A stretch of 64,000 bases of DNA from Phyllostachys edulis (GCA_036346405.1 CM070553.1:72418976-72482975), one strand, 5' to 3'; shown: positions 12,801 to 25,949, numbered from the stretch's first letter. Translations and numbers: made by a program. The notes: generated by a model from the letters alone, not told the origin.

Positions 12801-13745
12801 ATTAAGGTTGGTTTGCACAAAGCCAATTTTATTTCAAATACAAGTACTAAGTTCTAAGGCAATTATAATAAGTAAAAGTTCCTTTTTAAAACACAATTTT
12901 CAGTTGGATAGCATTCATCATCAATATGGTGAAGGATACCCTCCTGTCACTTGGCTTCCCGCCCATTAACCATTTGGATAGAAATCCAAAACCAGTTTCA
13001 TAATTCCTTTGAAAATCAAAACCAAGAGCTAACTTTGAGTGGCTTTGCTAGCATGTCCATGACTGTGGACATGACTATTCGAATAGATTTATTCTTTGCA
13101 GAGATTGTACACTTTACCCACATGACATGAATTCTCTAGTTTGCTTGGCATCCGTCGATACCACCTCACACTTCCTTTGGTGAGAGGTATAGAGCATATG
13201 ACAAGGCCTTTACAAAGCATCACTCCAACACAGTCCACCCTCGCTAAGGTTTCACCCCCTTTGGACTATCCATCCGTAGGGTTCAGACCCCCTCTTGCAC
13301 CAGGTGGGACTACAATGGTCATAACATGACTACCCACCGCATCCACAGGATCAACCGCGATGAAGCTTTGCAAATTAGTTAGCCAGGTCCCTTTGCCCAT
13401 TTCTCAGGACATGTGGTTGTACGAGGGTGGCATAGCCCATTATAGGCATAGCAAGATGCAGCTCAAAGACCGGTCCTCATATGGCTTGGGCGGCTAACAC
13501 AAACCCCCGGCCTCAACCCTACCCGAGTTGAGCAGTGCATACCCCTGCACCGACCAAACAACCAATCCGCCCAAGACCAAATCCATTTTTCCATTTCTGT
13601 TTTTCCAAAGCTTTTATCAAAACCTCCATGACAACCCAATGCCATGGCTTTGAAACATTTGATATTTTGGTCTGTTGGAAGAAACATTGCCCAAATCAAG
13701 ATTTTGGTCTAAGAAAGACTAAGCTTTCATTTTTCAAAAGCATCT

Positions 13746-15474
13746 TGAGAGACCATGTGGAGGTCGTCCCGTGTGAGTGATGGGTAATTGACAAAGGTTT
13801 TAGGTCAGTCGAGTTTGGTTTGTGTGGTCGGACCTTGTCGTTCTTGCAGTTCACGCGTTTTCGTGAAGTCAATCGAGTATTGTCGGGATAATCGAACGAC
13901 GGGCGTGTTATGGGCGATACGGCCGCAGGCGGTTGTACCGATTGGTAAATGGCGGTTGAAGAATTCGGAGAAATTTGTTTTTCGTGTTCGGTCTTCATTG
14001 GAAATCGGAACGACCGCAGTATTGAGGCGACGACCGAGTGCGGTTGATCCGCTGGTAACATGGCGGTTGTCCGATTGTATTGTGAGTTTCGCCATTTTGG
14101 TGATTTGAGTTTTGGGATAGGTCATATCCAAGTGTGTTCATGCATATGTGTTGCATATTGCATGTTTGAGCTAACGTTAGGTCAAGTTGTGAAGAACTTG
14201 TTCCGGTTTCGTGTTTCTTATGCGTGTGGTCTGCAGGGGCGAGCGGAGTCGTGGCGAGACACGGTGGATTGGACTAAGCGCAGTGCGCCGAGGTCGAACA
14301 GTCGGGATGTGTCGAAGACAGCGTGGACTCGAGGTGGTTGCGAGGCGTCTTGCGAGACAAGGAGCTGAAGCTTCCGGAAGGTCTGAAGAGGCGAATCGAA
14401 AGTCGCAAGGCTGCACAAGCGGGCGGGCTCCGTTGGACTTAGCGGGCGAACGGGAGGAGACCGTTAGCCAAGGCTATATAAAGGATTGGAGGGCTGCATG
14501 CCCTCTTGAGCACTTGAAAAGGAATTAGGGTTTGCTAGAGTCAAAAGAGTCTTTAGTGGCTGTTTTTGCTTTAGGCTTTAGTGGTTGAGAGTGTTGGTGG
14601 AGGCGGTGGGTGCTCCTGCTTGTTCCTTTGTAGCTCTCCCATGTGAGTTCTTGGCTTAGGGAGAGGAGAGGATGGATTGGTGAACTTGTAATCATTCCTC
14701 TTGTTTTAATGTCCATGCGTATGGGGATGTATCTCTTTGTATTTCGCTCTTGATTCAATGAATGGAAATCAAGTTTTCTTCTATTCGTGCTCTCTGTTCT
14801 TCGTTCTCCCTTTTTGTGATTTTTGGGGCTTTCTTCAATTCGGGAGTTTTTGCTTGGTTCTTCCTCTTGATCTTGCTTGCTGGGACATGTGAGAACCTAT
14901 CTAAGGTCATCTAGATCATCATCCACCCACGAGCAAGTCGTTAGATCAAGTTTTGTTTTTGCGGTTTTGAACCCACCTTCGTTCAAATGCAAAAGGATAG
15001 GAACCTTGGCATGGATCTCTGAAATCGTTGCTTGGAATAGGTTCCTAATATCTTGAGGAAGGTGTGGTTCAATTTTGGTCAAGTTTGGCGCGTAGATCAA
15101 AAGTTACGTTGATTTTGGTTTTGAAACCCGAAGCGGATTTTGCCTGTTCGGGACAATCGGATGAACAAGGCTTAACATCTGCGGTTGTCTTGATCATGGT
15201 ACAACCGCCGTTTACTTCGGTTGTCTTGGGTAGCCGATGCTGTACAACCGCCGCTTTTCTAGCGGTTGTACCGATTGTCTGATTTGTTGAGAACTTCTGT
15301 TTTTGTTTCTTTGTTGTGGGGGTGAGGAGTGGATTCAACATAAGACTTCCTCGTGCTTAATCTTTGATCTTCATAGCTCTCATAGCTATTGGAGTGATTT
15401 ACAAGTTGAATCCATTCTTTGCGAAAAAGATTAGGTGCTCTATTCACCCCCTCTAGTCGCCTTTAGGTCCTTCA
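13746..15474 (+). repeat. E5 5' LTR
   Basis: 1729 bp, TGAGAGACC... to ...GTCCTTCA. It contains repeated GCGGTTGTACCG / ACAACCGC motifs in two clusters (13900-14070, 15170-15280). A TATA-like TATATAAAGG lies at about 14474-14483, followed by an RNA-start-like region. Confidence 0.9.
14474..14483 (+). promoter_or_regulatory. TATA box in E5 5' LTR
   Basis: CTATATAAAGG context, about 1 kb before the LTR end. The same box is in the 3' LTR at about 24420. Confidence 0.6.
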
Positions 15475-15490
15475 ATTGGTATCGAGCGGT
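15475..15490 (+). other. E5 primer-binding site
   Basis: ATTGGTATCGAGCGG directly after the LTR. It resembles the tRNA-iMet complement TGGTATCAGAGC with one A missing. Confidence 0.75.
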
Positions 15491-15533
15491 TAGCTCTTTT
15501 CAATAGATCTTAACGGTCTCAAGAGCCGTGGCG

Positions 15534-18400
15534 ATGGACAAGTACTCGACCAAGCCGCTTTGTTTTCGATGGCATCGATTACCCTTCGGAAGAGCGAATG
15601 GAGACATACATCCAGCCGGGGTATGCCATCTGGCGAAAGGTCAAGGTTCGATTATTTGTTCTGCCGATGAGAACATCAATGCCGGAACATGGTTGATGTT
15701 GAGGCGAATGCAAAGGCAAGGAACATCATCATCCGGGTTTGAGTCGTAGTGAGTTTGACCGCATATCTCACTGTCGTCCGCCTACGATATCGGGTGACCC
15801 TCGGCGCATACCATGAGGCACCACCAGATCAAGACGGTTCGGCAGGACCGGTTCAAACGAGAATACAACAAATTTGAGATGCTTTTGGTGAGTCCCTAGA
15901 TGAGTGCTTCGCGCGTTTTCACAAGATCTTGAGCAACCTCCGGCGGTCGGTCTCACATACCCCGACTCGGACAATGCTCGTCGGATGCTCACTAAGACTC
16001 GTCTGCGTGTTTGGGAGATGAAAGTGACCACCATCAAAGACACGACAGACCTCTCGACCACGACTCTTGATGCGGTGTACTCGCGCCTCAAGACTCACGA
16101 GATTAGCGTTGTCTCTCGTCGGTCGAAGTCACTGATCGATGGCCTTAGTCACCAATCCGTTTCTTCTTAGGGCTTTCTTCGATTCTTCTTGCGGTTTCTC
16201 CTTGCTCGCTCTCGTGACATAGCGATGATCGTTAGAGCAACTTGCGGATGAGCGACTTGCCCTCCTTGCTAGAAGATTCTCCCACGCTTACAAAGGGAGG
16301 AGGGACGAAAGAGAGGAGGACCCGTGATTTGCTTCGAGTGTGGTGGCCCCAACCACATCCGACAAACCGCCCCAATTTGGAGAAGGGCAAGAACGACTAC
16401 TGGCGGTTCGGGCAAAACGACTACACCGACAAGAACAACAACAAAGCCTCCAGCTCGGGCGCCAAACAAGAAGAAGTTCCGCAACCGGCAAAGCTAAAAG
16501 CTCTTCCACGCGTCCTCACCGCCGCCGACGACCTCGACCTCGGCGAGGTGGAGGGATGGAAGCGGCGATGACGGGGCGGGTGACCAAGAGTCCAAGGATG
16601 GCGGCGGCGACTTCTCGGCATGTGCTTCATGGCCCTCGAGGGCGAACTTCGGCTGACAATGGTGTACTCCGACTTCGGACGAGGTAGATCCCACCTCTGA
16701 ACAGCTCAATCATGCTTTTCTTAAGCTAGGAGGTTTTCATGCTAAAGCTAAGGCTAGGTGTCTTTGAGTTAGAGAAGGAAATAGATAGTGTCACTAGAGA
16801 TTATTGCTCTTACATCCGCTCCTTCTAGTGATGATTGTGATACATGCTCGCTTTCTTTGGTTGATATGGAGAAGTTAAGGACCTCACATGATAGTGTGTC
16901 CTCCGAACTTGATAGTGTTAAGGTGGAGAATGTTAGTCCGCTTCTTTGAGTTAGAGTTGAGTAGGATGGTCATTACCCTACTTATTCTTGATGAGACTAC
17001 TTCTCCCACCTCGTGTGAGGGTAAGGACATTCTTTGCTAGAGGATCTTATGCCATGCTTCTTGATCTGCTCGAGTCTTGTGAAAATTGCAATAACTTGAA
17101 GATGAACTTAAAGCAGGCGGATCATAAAATTCTTTGAACTACAAGCTTCTTTACTTGAGCCGATTGTTTCATGCTTAAACTGTCCTAAGTTAATCTTGAA
17201 CTTGAGGTCGTCTCCAAACAGTTTCAAGATATGATTGATCATGAAAGGAAGATGGCTCGGTTTGCTTCTAAGGACCTGTTAGCTCACCATGCATTAAGTG
17301 TAACAAACTAAAATCGACTTGATTGCTTTGGATGAGAAATGTGTGAAGCTAACTAAGGACCTTCTAGAGAAGTCACATTGTGCTTGCAATATGATTGTGG
17401 AGAAGGGGAGAAGCCCGGTGGTAAGGATGAGGCAGCTTAGCAAGCGTGAACCAAGCGGCTAGCGATGGGATGTCCCCTCGAGTCGGTTGTGCGTGCACAA
17501 GCCATTCTTCCCTCTCTTCTTGGTTCTTCTTTTGCTCCTTACCTTCTTGTCTCTTCTTCCCCTGCTCTTCTTGCACCTCTCTCTTTCGGGAGTGTCAAGA
17601 CCTTATGAACACTCTCGAGAGATTTGTAGGAGGCAAGAAGAAGCTCAATCTTATTCTAGACCAATCTAAGATCTGCAGATTTAATCGTGGTCTAGGATAT
17701 GACTTCTCTGAGGACATGAGGAAGCACCCACTGCCGTGCTCGGACCCATAGCACTGTGTGATCGAGATCGAGCCAGGGACCGAGAAAGTCCATTTCAAGT
17801 CAGCGGGCTATGTCGGGATTTCGACGAGAAGGTAATTTCACATCTTGCTTCTACCTCTCGAAGGTGAAGTATCACCGCACCTTCGCCGAAGGATGGACAC
17901 ACAACGATCGTCGATGCTTCAGCGCCAAGATCGCGTAGAGACCATGTTGAGTCTCTTAGGCGCATCGTGGTCGGCCCCGGACTTTGAGTGCACCTAAGAC
18001 CAACACGAGGTCTAGGCTTGTTTCTTCGATGGGTTTGTGCAAAGATCGAGGACTTGGTTTTTCCGAAGTTTTCGGTTTTCGTTCTCATCTTTGCTTTCGA
18101 TCGTGACTTCCGCCGTCCGAGGGTAGATCTCGTTTTCCCCATCGAGATAGCTACCATGGCGTGTTCGATCTGTTGCGAGTGCTCGACTCGCTCGCCGTAG
18201 CGATCGGACTCAAAGAATGACTTGGTCTGCTCTTAGACCTTCTGCTGTGAGTGACAGAGGCGTAGAGTAGATAGAGGTCGGTCGGGCTTGACTACTTCAT
18301 CGCTCGGCGTGTTACTCGATATTGGGTGCCAAAATCATTGTTGATTTATCGATCTTGAGACTTTACTCTGTTTGACTCGAGTTAGCGGGTAGGGAAGGAG
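15534..18400 (+). pseudogene. E5 gag, degenerate
   Basis: The ATG at 15534 opens MDKYSTKP, a copia gag start. The frame then shifts repeatedly: a UBN2-like segment is readable at 15904-16170 (DLEQPPAVGLTYPDSDNARR, then LRVWEMKVTTIKDTTDL), and a CFECGGPNHIR knuckle near 16327-16365 lacks its last Cys in the local frame. Sequence to 18400 is a long low-complexity/heptad-like gag tail broken by stops. It would encode the particle shell; this copy cannot. Confidence 0.75.
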
Positions 18401-19620
18401 AAGGTTTGGCTTGTAGACTCGGTTGTTCTCGTCATATGACCGGAGACTCCGTTGGTTCTCTTCCTAGCCCGCGCTCGGTGATGAGGCGATCACCTTCGGA
18501 GACGCTTCGTCTGGGCGCGTCATCGCCAAATCTTGTCGCGTATTAATGCTTCTTTTATTCTTAAGGATGTTGCCTTGGTTAGTAAGTCTGCGGTACAATT
18601 TGCTTTCCGTTTCTCGGCTTATTGATGAGCGGTTTCGAGGTGAGCTTTAAGAAAAACAATTGCAAAATTCTTGACTCTTCGGGTAGTCTGGTTTGCGGGA
18701 TTTCTCATTATGGGAGGATCTTTCGTGCTGATTTCTCTGAGTCTTGGCGATCCTCTCGGTGTTTAGTTATACGAGTCCCGCGATCTCTCTTTACGGCATA
18801 GGAGACTTGGTCATATTGGATTTGACCATTTGACCCGAGTTAGCGACCATGATCTCATTAAGTGGTCCGCGAAACTCAAGATGGTCAAAGATCTTGTTTG
18901 CACTCCATCCAAGACGCGGCAAGATGGTTGCCGCTTCTCATCCTCCGGTCCAGATTACTATGACCGATGCACCGGACAATTGCTCCACATGGACACAGTT
19001 GGACCGGCTCGAGTCTTGATCGGCAGGAGGGAAGTGGTATGTTCTTGTTGTGGTCGATGACTTCTCGAGGTACTCTTGGGTGTTTTCTTAGCCTCGAAGG
19101 GCGAGACATTTACACATTTCGAGGTCTTTTAGTAGGTTGTCTGTTGAGCTCCGGGTGCCTTCGAGCGATCCATGATGACAATGGCACGGAGTTCAAGAAT
19201 TCCTACTTTGAGAGTTTCTGCGGTGAGGCAGTGTAGAGCACCGTTCTCTTCTCCATCGTCCCTCGGCAAAATGGCGTTGTGGAGAGGAAGAACCGTACCT
19301 TAGTCGAGATGGCGGGCGATGCTTGATGAGTACTCTACACCGAGGAAGTTTTGGGTGAGGCCATTGCGACCGCGTGCCATGTTTGAATCGAGTTTTTCTT
19401 GGGCACTCCTACATCGCACTTCTTATGAGTCGAGATACTGGTAAAGCCAGCGTCTCTCATTTTCGTGTGTTTGGTTGCAAGTGCTTTATTTTGAAGTCCA
19501 GGAACCTAGATAAGTTCGAGTCACGTTCTGTGGCGGTATCTTTCTAGGCTACTCGACTTCTTGGCGGGCTTATAAGTGCAGGCTGAGTCTAGCAAAATGG
19601 TAGAGACACTGCGAGGTGAC
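18400..19620 (+). pseudogene. E5 protease and integrase, degenerate
   Basis: A protease entry of the WLVDSGCSRHMT type lies at about 18406-18450 but is interrupted by a one-base deletion in a G run that brings in a stop. A GAG-pre block follows (18780-18900). The integrase core shows HMDTVGPAR (19000), IHDDNGTEFKN (about 19160-19196) and NGVVERKN (19270), all DDE-family landmarks, then the FRVFGCKCFILKSRNLDKFE post-core block (19458-19520). The pieces lie in different frames. Confidence 0.8.
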
Positions 19621-19949
19621 TTTTGACGAGGCGGTCCGGGACTAGGCCAGATATCTCAGGTTCTTTAGAGCAGTCCGAGACCATCTTTGTGGATGATGAG
19701 GACGATGGAGATGACGGTTGTCTACCTGATCCTGTCTCTCATCCACTTCTTGAGGTGCCGTCTTCCACCGCACCTCGAGGAGATCAGCCCTTGCCTTCTG
19801 CTTCCTCTGGAGCTAGTGGCTCTGTTCCTACCTCGTCAGCTTATGAGGTAGAGGCCACTTCTTCATCTCTCCCAGGACCTCCTAGACACATCCAGAAAGT
19901 TCATCCTTCAGAGCAGATCATTGGAGATCTTTTTGGCGTGTTACCGCTC

Positions 19950-21500
19950 AAAATCTGGCTTATCTCAATTCTGTCTCCATTCTGCCTTCATTGCCTCTTT
20001 TGAGCCCAAAGATGTTTTTCATGCTTTATCTGATGAGTCTTGGGTAAATGCCATGCATGAGGAGCTAGAAAACTTTGAGAGAAACAAGGTGCAGTGGCTT
20101 GTTGAGCCCCCACGAGGCCACAATATCATTGGAACCAAGTGGGTGTTCAAGAACAAGCAGAGTGAGGATGGGGTAATCATCCAAACAAGGCGAGATTAGT
20201 AGCTCGGGGTTTTCCTGTGTTGAGGTCTAGACTTTGAGGAGACCTTTGCCCTGAGCTCGACTTGAAGCCATTAGAATCTCGCTTGCCTTTGCGGCTTCTA
20301 AGGGTTTCAAGCTTTACAGATGGACGTGAAGAGTGCCTTCCTCAATGGCCTTATTGAGGAGGAAGTCTCGTCCGACTGACCTCCAGTTTCGAGAACCCCA
20401 AATACCTAACCATGTCTTCAAGCTTTTCAAAAGCTGTATGGACTTAGCAGGGCTCCCGAGCTTGGTATGAGAGGCTTAAGTCCTACTTGATAAGTCATGG
20501 TTTTGAGATGGGTATAGTTGACAAGACCTTGTTCATCCAGGCATGGCATCGACCTTCTGCTCGTCGGATCTATGTCGATGACATTATCTTTGGCGGCTCT
20601 TCCCATACTACTGGTTTCCCGGTTCTCGGATGTCATGAGCACCGAGTTTGAGATGAGTATGATGGGTGAGTTGACCTTCTTCCTTGGCTTCCAAATCAAG
20701 CGAGACTCGGGAGGTACATTTCTTCATCAAGGAAAGTACACTCGTGACCTCTGGCGCCGACATGAGTGATGGTAAGCTTTGTGTCGACTCCCATGGCTTC
20801 TCTGACCTATCTTGACCAGATGAGGATGGCGAGCAGTTGATCAAAAGGAGTTTCGCGGCATGATTGGCTCCCTCTTGTACCTCAACGCCTCGAGACCGGA
20901 CATACATTTTTACGTGTGTTTGTGCGCTCGTTTTGAGCTTCTCCTCGCGTTTCTCACCGCCAAAGCGGTGAAGCGCATCTTCGTACTGCGAGCTACCATT
21001 GACTATGGTATCTGGTACTCTTCCTCATCTGTCTTTCCTTGAGAGCCTTCTCGGATGCGAACTTCATTTGGTCAGAGGATAGATAGGAAGAGCACTCGCT
21101 TTTGCCAATTTCTTGGCACTTCTCTTGTTTCTGGTCTTCAAGGAAGCGATGCAGTGTTACCTACCCACCGCAGAGGCCGAGTATGTTCTTTGCTGGCCGA
21201 TTCTTTGTAGTCAAGTGCTCTGGATGGCTTCGACCTGCGGGACTTTGGGTTAGTTATCGGCAGTTGTTCCACTCTTTTGTGATAACACTTCTGCGATTAA
21301 CATTGCCAAGAACCCAGTCAAACATTCGGACCAAGCACATCGATATTCGTTTCCACTTCCTTAGAGATCATGTAGAGAAGGGCGATATAGTGCTCGGTTT
21401 GTGGAGAGTGACCACCAGTTGGTGACATTTTCACCAAGCCATTGGATAGTTCGAGGTTTTCACTCTGAGGAGAGCTTGGGGTGGTTTGTCCTTATGGACT
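19950..21500 (+). pseudogene. E5 reverse transcriptase and RNase H, degenerate
   Basis: RT opens with a DESWVNAMHEELENFERN segment followed by IIGTKWVFKNKQSEDG (20030-20180), then QMDVKSAFLNG (20318-20350), a YGLSRAP-like block (20436) and YVDDIIFGGSS (20566-20600), so the catalytic box itself is intact. RNase H includes a GSLLYL entry (20862) and TKHIDIRFHFLRDHV (21328-21372). At least five frame changes separate these blocks. Confidence 0.85.
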
Positions 21501-23203
21501 ATAGTGAGGAGAGCTTTGGGTTTCTTGCTCTACTATATTATTTATGCTCTTGCTCCTTCTTTGTTGCATTGCATTTTGGGTGCATTTGGGATTAGTCCTC
21601 CTAGCATAGATTAGAGTGCTTCTTTTGTCTAGTTGTTTAGATTTTGCTCTTATCTTGTGATTCTAGGATCTTGCTTATTAGTGTCTCTTCTCACTAGGTT
21701 GAGCTTACTCACTTCTTATAGGTTCTAGCAAGGGTTGGGCCACCCTTGGGTAGGCAGGAACGTGTTTGCTCCTTAGTGTGTTAGCCAGGCGGTTGATAGT
21801 CCTAGAGTCATATGGGGTAGATGAGAGTCGATCGAGCCATAGTATTCTCTATATCTTATCTATGCTTTAAGGATTGCTGTTTTATGTTTTCCTTGCCGAC
21901 TTCTCGATTTATTGTTTTGGTTCAAGGGAGTTCATTTGGGAGCTTCGGAGCTTAATATTGACTTAACTCAACTTGAACTAAAAGTTGCATCTAATGTTGA
22001 GGGGGGCTGGATCTTACGCATTTCTAGCATTACGCATTGTAATATAACTACATTGAGCCTTGATTATTATCCTGCTATGACATGTTTACAATGCTTTACA
22101 CCTTGCCATGACTTGTGCTTATTTGCTAGATTTATCATGACTTCATATGTGTAGCCTAGCTTTTGCCATGATAAGATAATTAAAATTGCTCAACTTAAAC
22201 TAAAACTTGTCATGTTAGCACTTTTCGAGATTAGTCTTTCTTGAGCTATCCTTTTATGATTCATGCCATGTCAAATAAATTTGGGTAGAGTGATGAATCT
22301 ATATTGAGCCTTAGATTGATTTGTTTTAGTCTCTTGATGATGCATGAGTTAGTACAACTTGTTAAAAGGCAAAAGATCTCTTTTGTCTTGAAAAACTGAT
22401 CTCACCAATTCTCTCCTATGAGGCGGCTTGCCATTGCACTTGGCATGAACTTAGGGGAGTTTTGGGTGACCTAGACTATCTTCTTAAGCTTCTCGCTTGG
22501 AGTAGTCGCATAAGGCTTGAGACCTAGCACATGATAAAACAAAAATCTGGTTGGAAACCACCATGAATTTCAAAAGAAAATATGTTTCATGTGTTCAATG
22601 TGCTTAAAGCCACAAAAAGTATCATGTACTTTAACCAATGTTTCAATCTTGAGCATAGCACTCTATTTGGTCTCAATTTAAGCTTCTTAGTTCCGCTTAG
22701 CTTATTGACATGACCTGCATCATCCTTGGATATCTCTAGCTAGACTTTGCTCATTGATGACTTGACTTGCTCACATAATGTACCTCATTTTCAGATTGTC
22801 ATCTATGTGTTCTAGCTAGCTTATACATATCTTGTCATGATCTAGATAGCCTTTTTATTAAGTTATGGCTTGGTGTATTACATTATGGTCATTCTGGATA
22901 ATTCTCATGGCTCAAAATGCTTAAATAAACAAACTTGACCATTTTCATTCATTAACATGTCATATTCTCTCTTTGCATCTTGATCGTTTATTGCCAAAAG
23001 GGGAGAATAGAGAGGAAAAGTCTCATTGGGAGCAGTTTAGAGCTTTGGAGATCAATTTGCTCTTTCAATTGTTGCTCTAGTGTTCATACATCGACATGGT
23101 CATTTGTTTCACTCTTCTTCTTTGGACCATGTTGGATTCGTCAAACTCAAACTCAACTTTGCTCTTTTTCGGAGTTTGTCAATATACTCATCAAGGGGGA
23201 GAT
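21500..23203 (+). other. E5 3' non-coding region and polypurine tract
   Basis: About 1.7 kb after pol with no supported ORF. It ends in a purine-rich AAGGGGGAGAT tract (23193-23203) that would prime plus-strand DNA next to the 3' LTR. A second, less perfect purine stretch occurs at 22997-23020. Confidence 0.65.
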
Positions 23204-23687
23204 TGAGAGACCATCCGTAGGGTTCAGACCCCCTCTTGCACCAGGTGGGACTACAATGGTCATAACATGACTACCCACCGCATCCACAGGATCAACCGCG
23301 ATGAAGCTTTGCAAATTAGTTAGCCAGGTCCCTTTGCCCATTTCTCAGGACATGTGGTTGTACGAGGGTGGCATAGCCCATTATAGGCATAGCAAGATGC
23401 AGCTCAAAGACCGGTCCTCATATGGCTTGGGCGGCTAACACAAACCCCTGGGCCTCAACCCTACCCGAGTTGAGCCCGTGCATACCCTGCACCAGCCAAA
23501 CAACCAATCCGCCCAAGACCAAATCCATTTTTCCATTTCTGTTTTTCCAAAGCTTTTATCAAAACCTCCATGACAACCCAATGCCATGGCTTTGAAACAT
23601 TTGATATTTTGGTCTGTTGGAAGAAACATTGCCCAAATCAAGATTTTGGTCTAAGAAAGACTAAGCTTTCATTTTTCAAAAGCATCT
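23204..23687 (+). repeat. Duplicated left flank inserted before E5 3' LTR
   Basis: After the PPT come the first 11 bases of an E5 LTR (TGAGAGACCAT), then 477 bp nearly identical to 13270-13745, the E4 sequence left of E5, including the CATCT TSD, then the full 3' LTR. The junction shares CCAT between LTR start and flank. Only a few differences are visible between the two copies. Confidence 0.9.
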
Positions 23688-25419
23688 TGAGAGACCATGT
23701 GGAGGTCGTCCCGTGTGAGTGATGGGTAATTGACAAAGGTTTTAGGTCAGTCGAGTTTGGTTTGTGTGGTCGGACCTTGTCGTTCTTGCAGTTCACGCGT
23801 TTTAAGTGAAGTCAATCGTAGTTTGTCGGGATAATCGAACGACCGCCGTGTTATGGGTGATGACGGCCATGAGGCGGTTGTACCGATTGGTAAATGGCGG
23901 TTGAAGAATTCGAGAGAAATTTTTTTAGTGTTCGGTCTTCATTGGAAATCGAACGGCCGCATGAGTATTGATGATGACTGACCGAGTGCGGTTGATCCGC
24001 CGGTAACATAAGCGGTTGTCTGGATTGTATTGTGAGTTTCGCCATTTTGGTGATTTGAGTTTTGGGATAGGTCATATCCAAGTGTGTTCATGCATATGTG
24101 TTGCATATTGCATGTTTGAGCTAACGTTAGGTCAAGTTGTGAAGAACTTGTTCGGTTTCGTGTTTCTTATGCGTGTGTGGTGCGGGGACGTCGAGCGGAG
24201 TCGTGGCGAGACACGATTGGATGGACTAAGCGCAGTGGCGCTGAGGTCGAACGGTCGGGATGTCAAGACGCAGCGTGGACTCGAGGTGGTTGCGAGGCGT
24301 CTTGAGACAAGGCGTGAAGCTTCGGAAGGTCTGAAAGGCGAATCGGAAGTGCAAGGCCGCACAAGCGAGCTCAGATTGGACTTAGTGGGCGAACGGGAGG
24401 AGACCCGTTAGCCAAGGCTATATAAAGGATTGGAGGGGCTGCATGCCCTCTTGAGCACTTGAAAAGGAATTAGGGTTTGCTAGAGTCAAAAGAGTCTTTA
24501 GTGGCTGTTTTTGCTTTAGGCTTTAGTGGTTGAGAGTGTTGGTGGAGGCAGTGGGTGCTCCCTGCTTGTTCCCTTTGTAGCTCTCCCATGTGAGTTCTTG
24601 GCTTAGGGAGAGGGAGAGGATGGATTGGTGAACTTGTAATCATTCCTCTTGTTTTAATGTCCATGCGTATGGGGATGTATCTCTTTGTATTTCGCTCTTG
24701 ATTCAATGAATGGAAATCTGAAGTTTTCTTCTATTCGTGCTCTCTGTTCTTCGTTCTCCCTTTTTTGTGATTTTTGGGGCTTTCTTCAATTCGGGAGTTT
24801 TTACTTGGTTCTTCCTCTTGATCTTGCTTGCTGGGACATGTGAGAACCTATCTAAGGTCATCTAGATCATCATCCACCCACGAGCAAGTCGTTAGATCAA
24901 GTTTTGTTTTTGCGGTTTTGAACCCACCTTCGTTCAAATGCAAAGGATAGGAACCTTGGCATGGATCTCTGAAATCGTTGCTTGGAATAGGTTCCTAATA
25001 TCTTGAGGAAGGTGTGGTTCAATTTTGGTCAAGTTTGGCGCGTAGATCAAAAGTTACGTTGATTTTGGTTTTGAAACCGGCGGATTTTGCTGTTCGGGAC
25101 AATCGGATGAACAAGGCTTAACTGCTGCGGTTGTCTTGGGACTGCGGTACAACCGCCCTTACTAGCGGTTGTAGCCGATCTTGGTACAACCGCCGCTTAC
25201 TCGCGGTTGTACCGATTGTCTGATTTGTTTAGAACTTCTGTTTTTGTTTCTTTGTTTGTGGGGGTGAGGAGTGGATTGACATAAGACTTCCTCGTGCTTA
25301 ATCTTTGATCTTCATAGCTCTCATAGCTATTGGAGTGATTTACAAGTTGAATCCATTCTTTGCGAAAAAGATTAGGTGCTCCTATTCACCCCCCCTCTAG
25401 TCGCCTTTCCGGTCCTTCA
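23688..25419 (+). repeat. E5 3' LTR
   Basis: 1732 bp, homologous end to end with 13746-15474. Differences cluster in CG-rich segments (23800-24010, 24170-24420, 25130-25200), while AT-rich parts are almost identical. Confidence 0.9.
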
Positions 25420-25939
25420 CATCTGGTCCTTACTATCGCAAAAACCAGATTTTACCTAGGGTGACAATGGGGTTGATTCAACATAGACAGTGGCCATACA
25501 ATGGACTTTGGCATAGCTATGAACGGTAAGATCGGCATTGAAATAACTTAGTAAAAGTAATCATGCATACATCTTTGAAATCAACATACGTATCTTGAAG
25601 TAGTGGGTGCAATATGATCAAGAGTGTAACTTGCCTTGCTCAAAGTCTTGAGCTTCTTCTTCTTCTAGGAACTCTTGCTCCTCACGGCCTTCGTGATCTA
25701 CACGCTGAAAACCAAATAACTCAAATAGAGCTCCAACAAGATCCAAAGAAACTCCAAATAAACTCAAAACATAAAACCAACTGAGAGGTTGGTAGGTCAA
25801 GAGGAGGTCCCACGAGCTTGCTGGAGACGTCTAGAGACTCAAGAGAGGAGGTCCAAGAGTTGGAGGGAGGTCTAAGGGATGCTCGGTTGAGCCAGAGAGT
25901 GAAAATGAGGAGAAAGTGAGAGAGGAAGGGCTGCCCAAG

Positions 25940-25949
25940 CTATATATAG
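25940..25949 (-). promoter_or_regulatory. TATA box in E4 LTR
   Basis: CTATATATAG followed on the minus strand by GC-rich then CT-rich sequence; best promoter match among the long LTRs. Confidence 0.55.

Larger units (their letters stand above)
13746..25419 (+). mobile_element. E5: two-LTR Ty1/copia element nested in E4, abnormal 3' end
   Basis: TSD CATCT at 13741-13745 and 25420-25424. The 5' LTR is 13746-15474, then a PBS, decayed gag-pol with integrase before RT (copia order), PPT at 23193-23203, and a 3' LTR at 23688-25419. The PPT is not followed directly by the full 3' LTR. Instead it is followed by the first 11 bases of an LTR and then a copy of the left flank (23211-23687). Large size, long gag and long LTRs suggest a SIRE/Maximus-like lineage (inference). 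There is about 1.7 kb of non-coding sequence after pol with no recognisable envelope-like ORF. Confidence 0.88.

Noticed and set aside
21912..23200. Possible envelope-like ORF downstream of E5 pol, as in some SIRE elements
   Set aside because: Only short frames with no membrane or coiled-coil pattern of adequate length; not supported.
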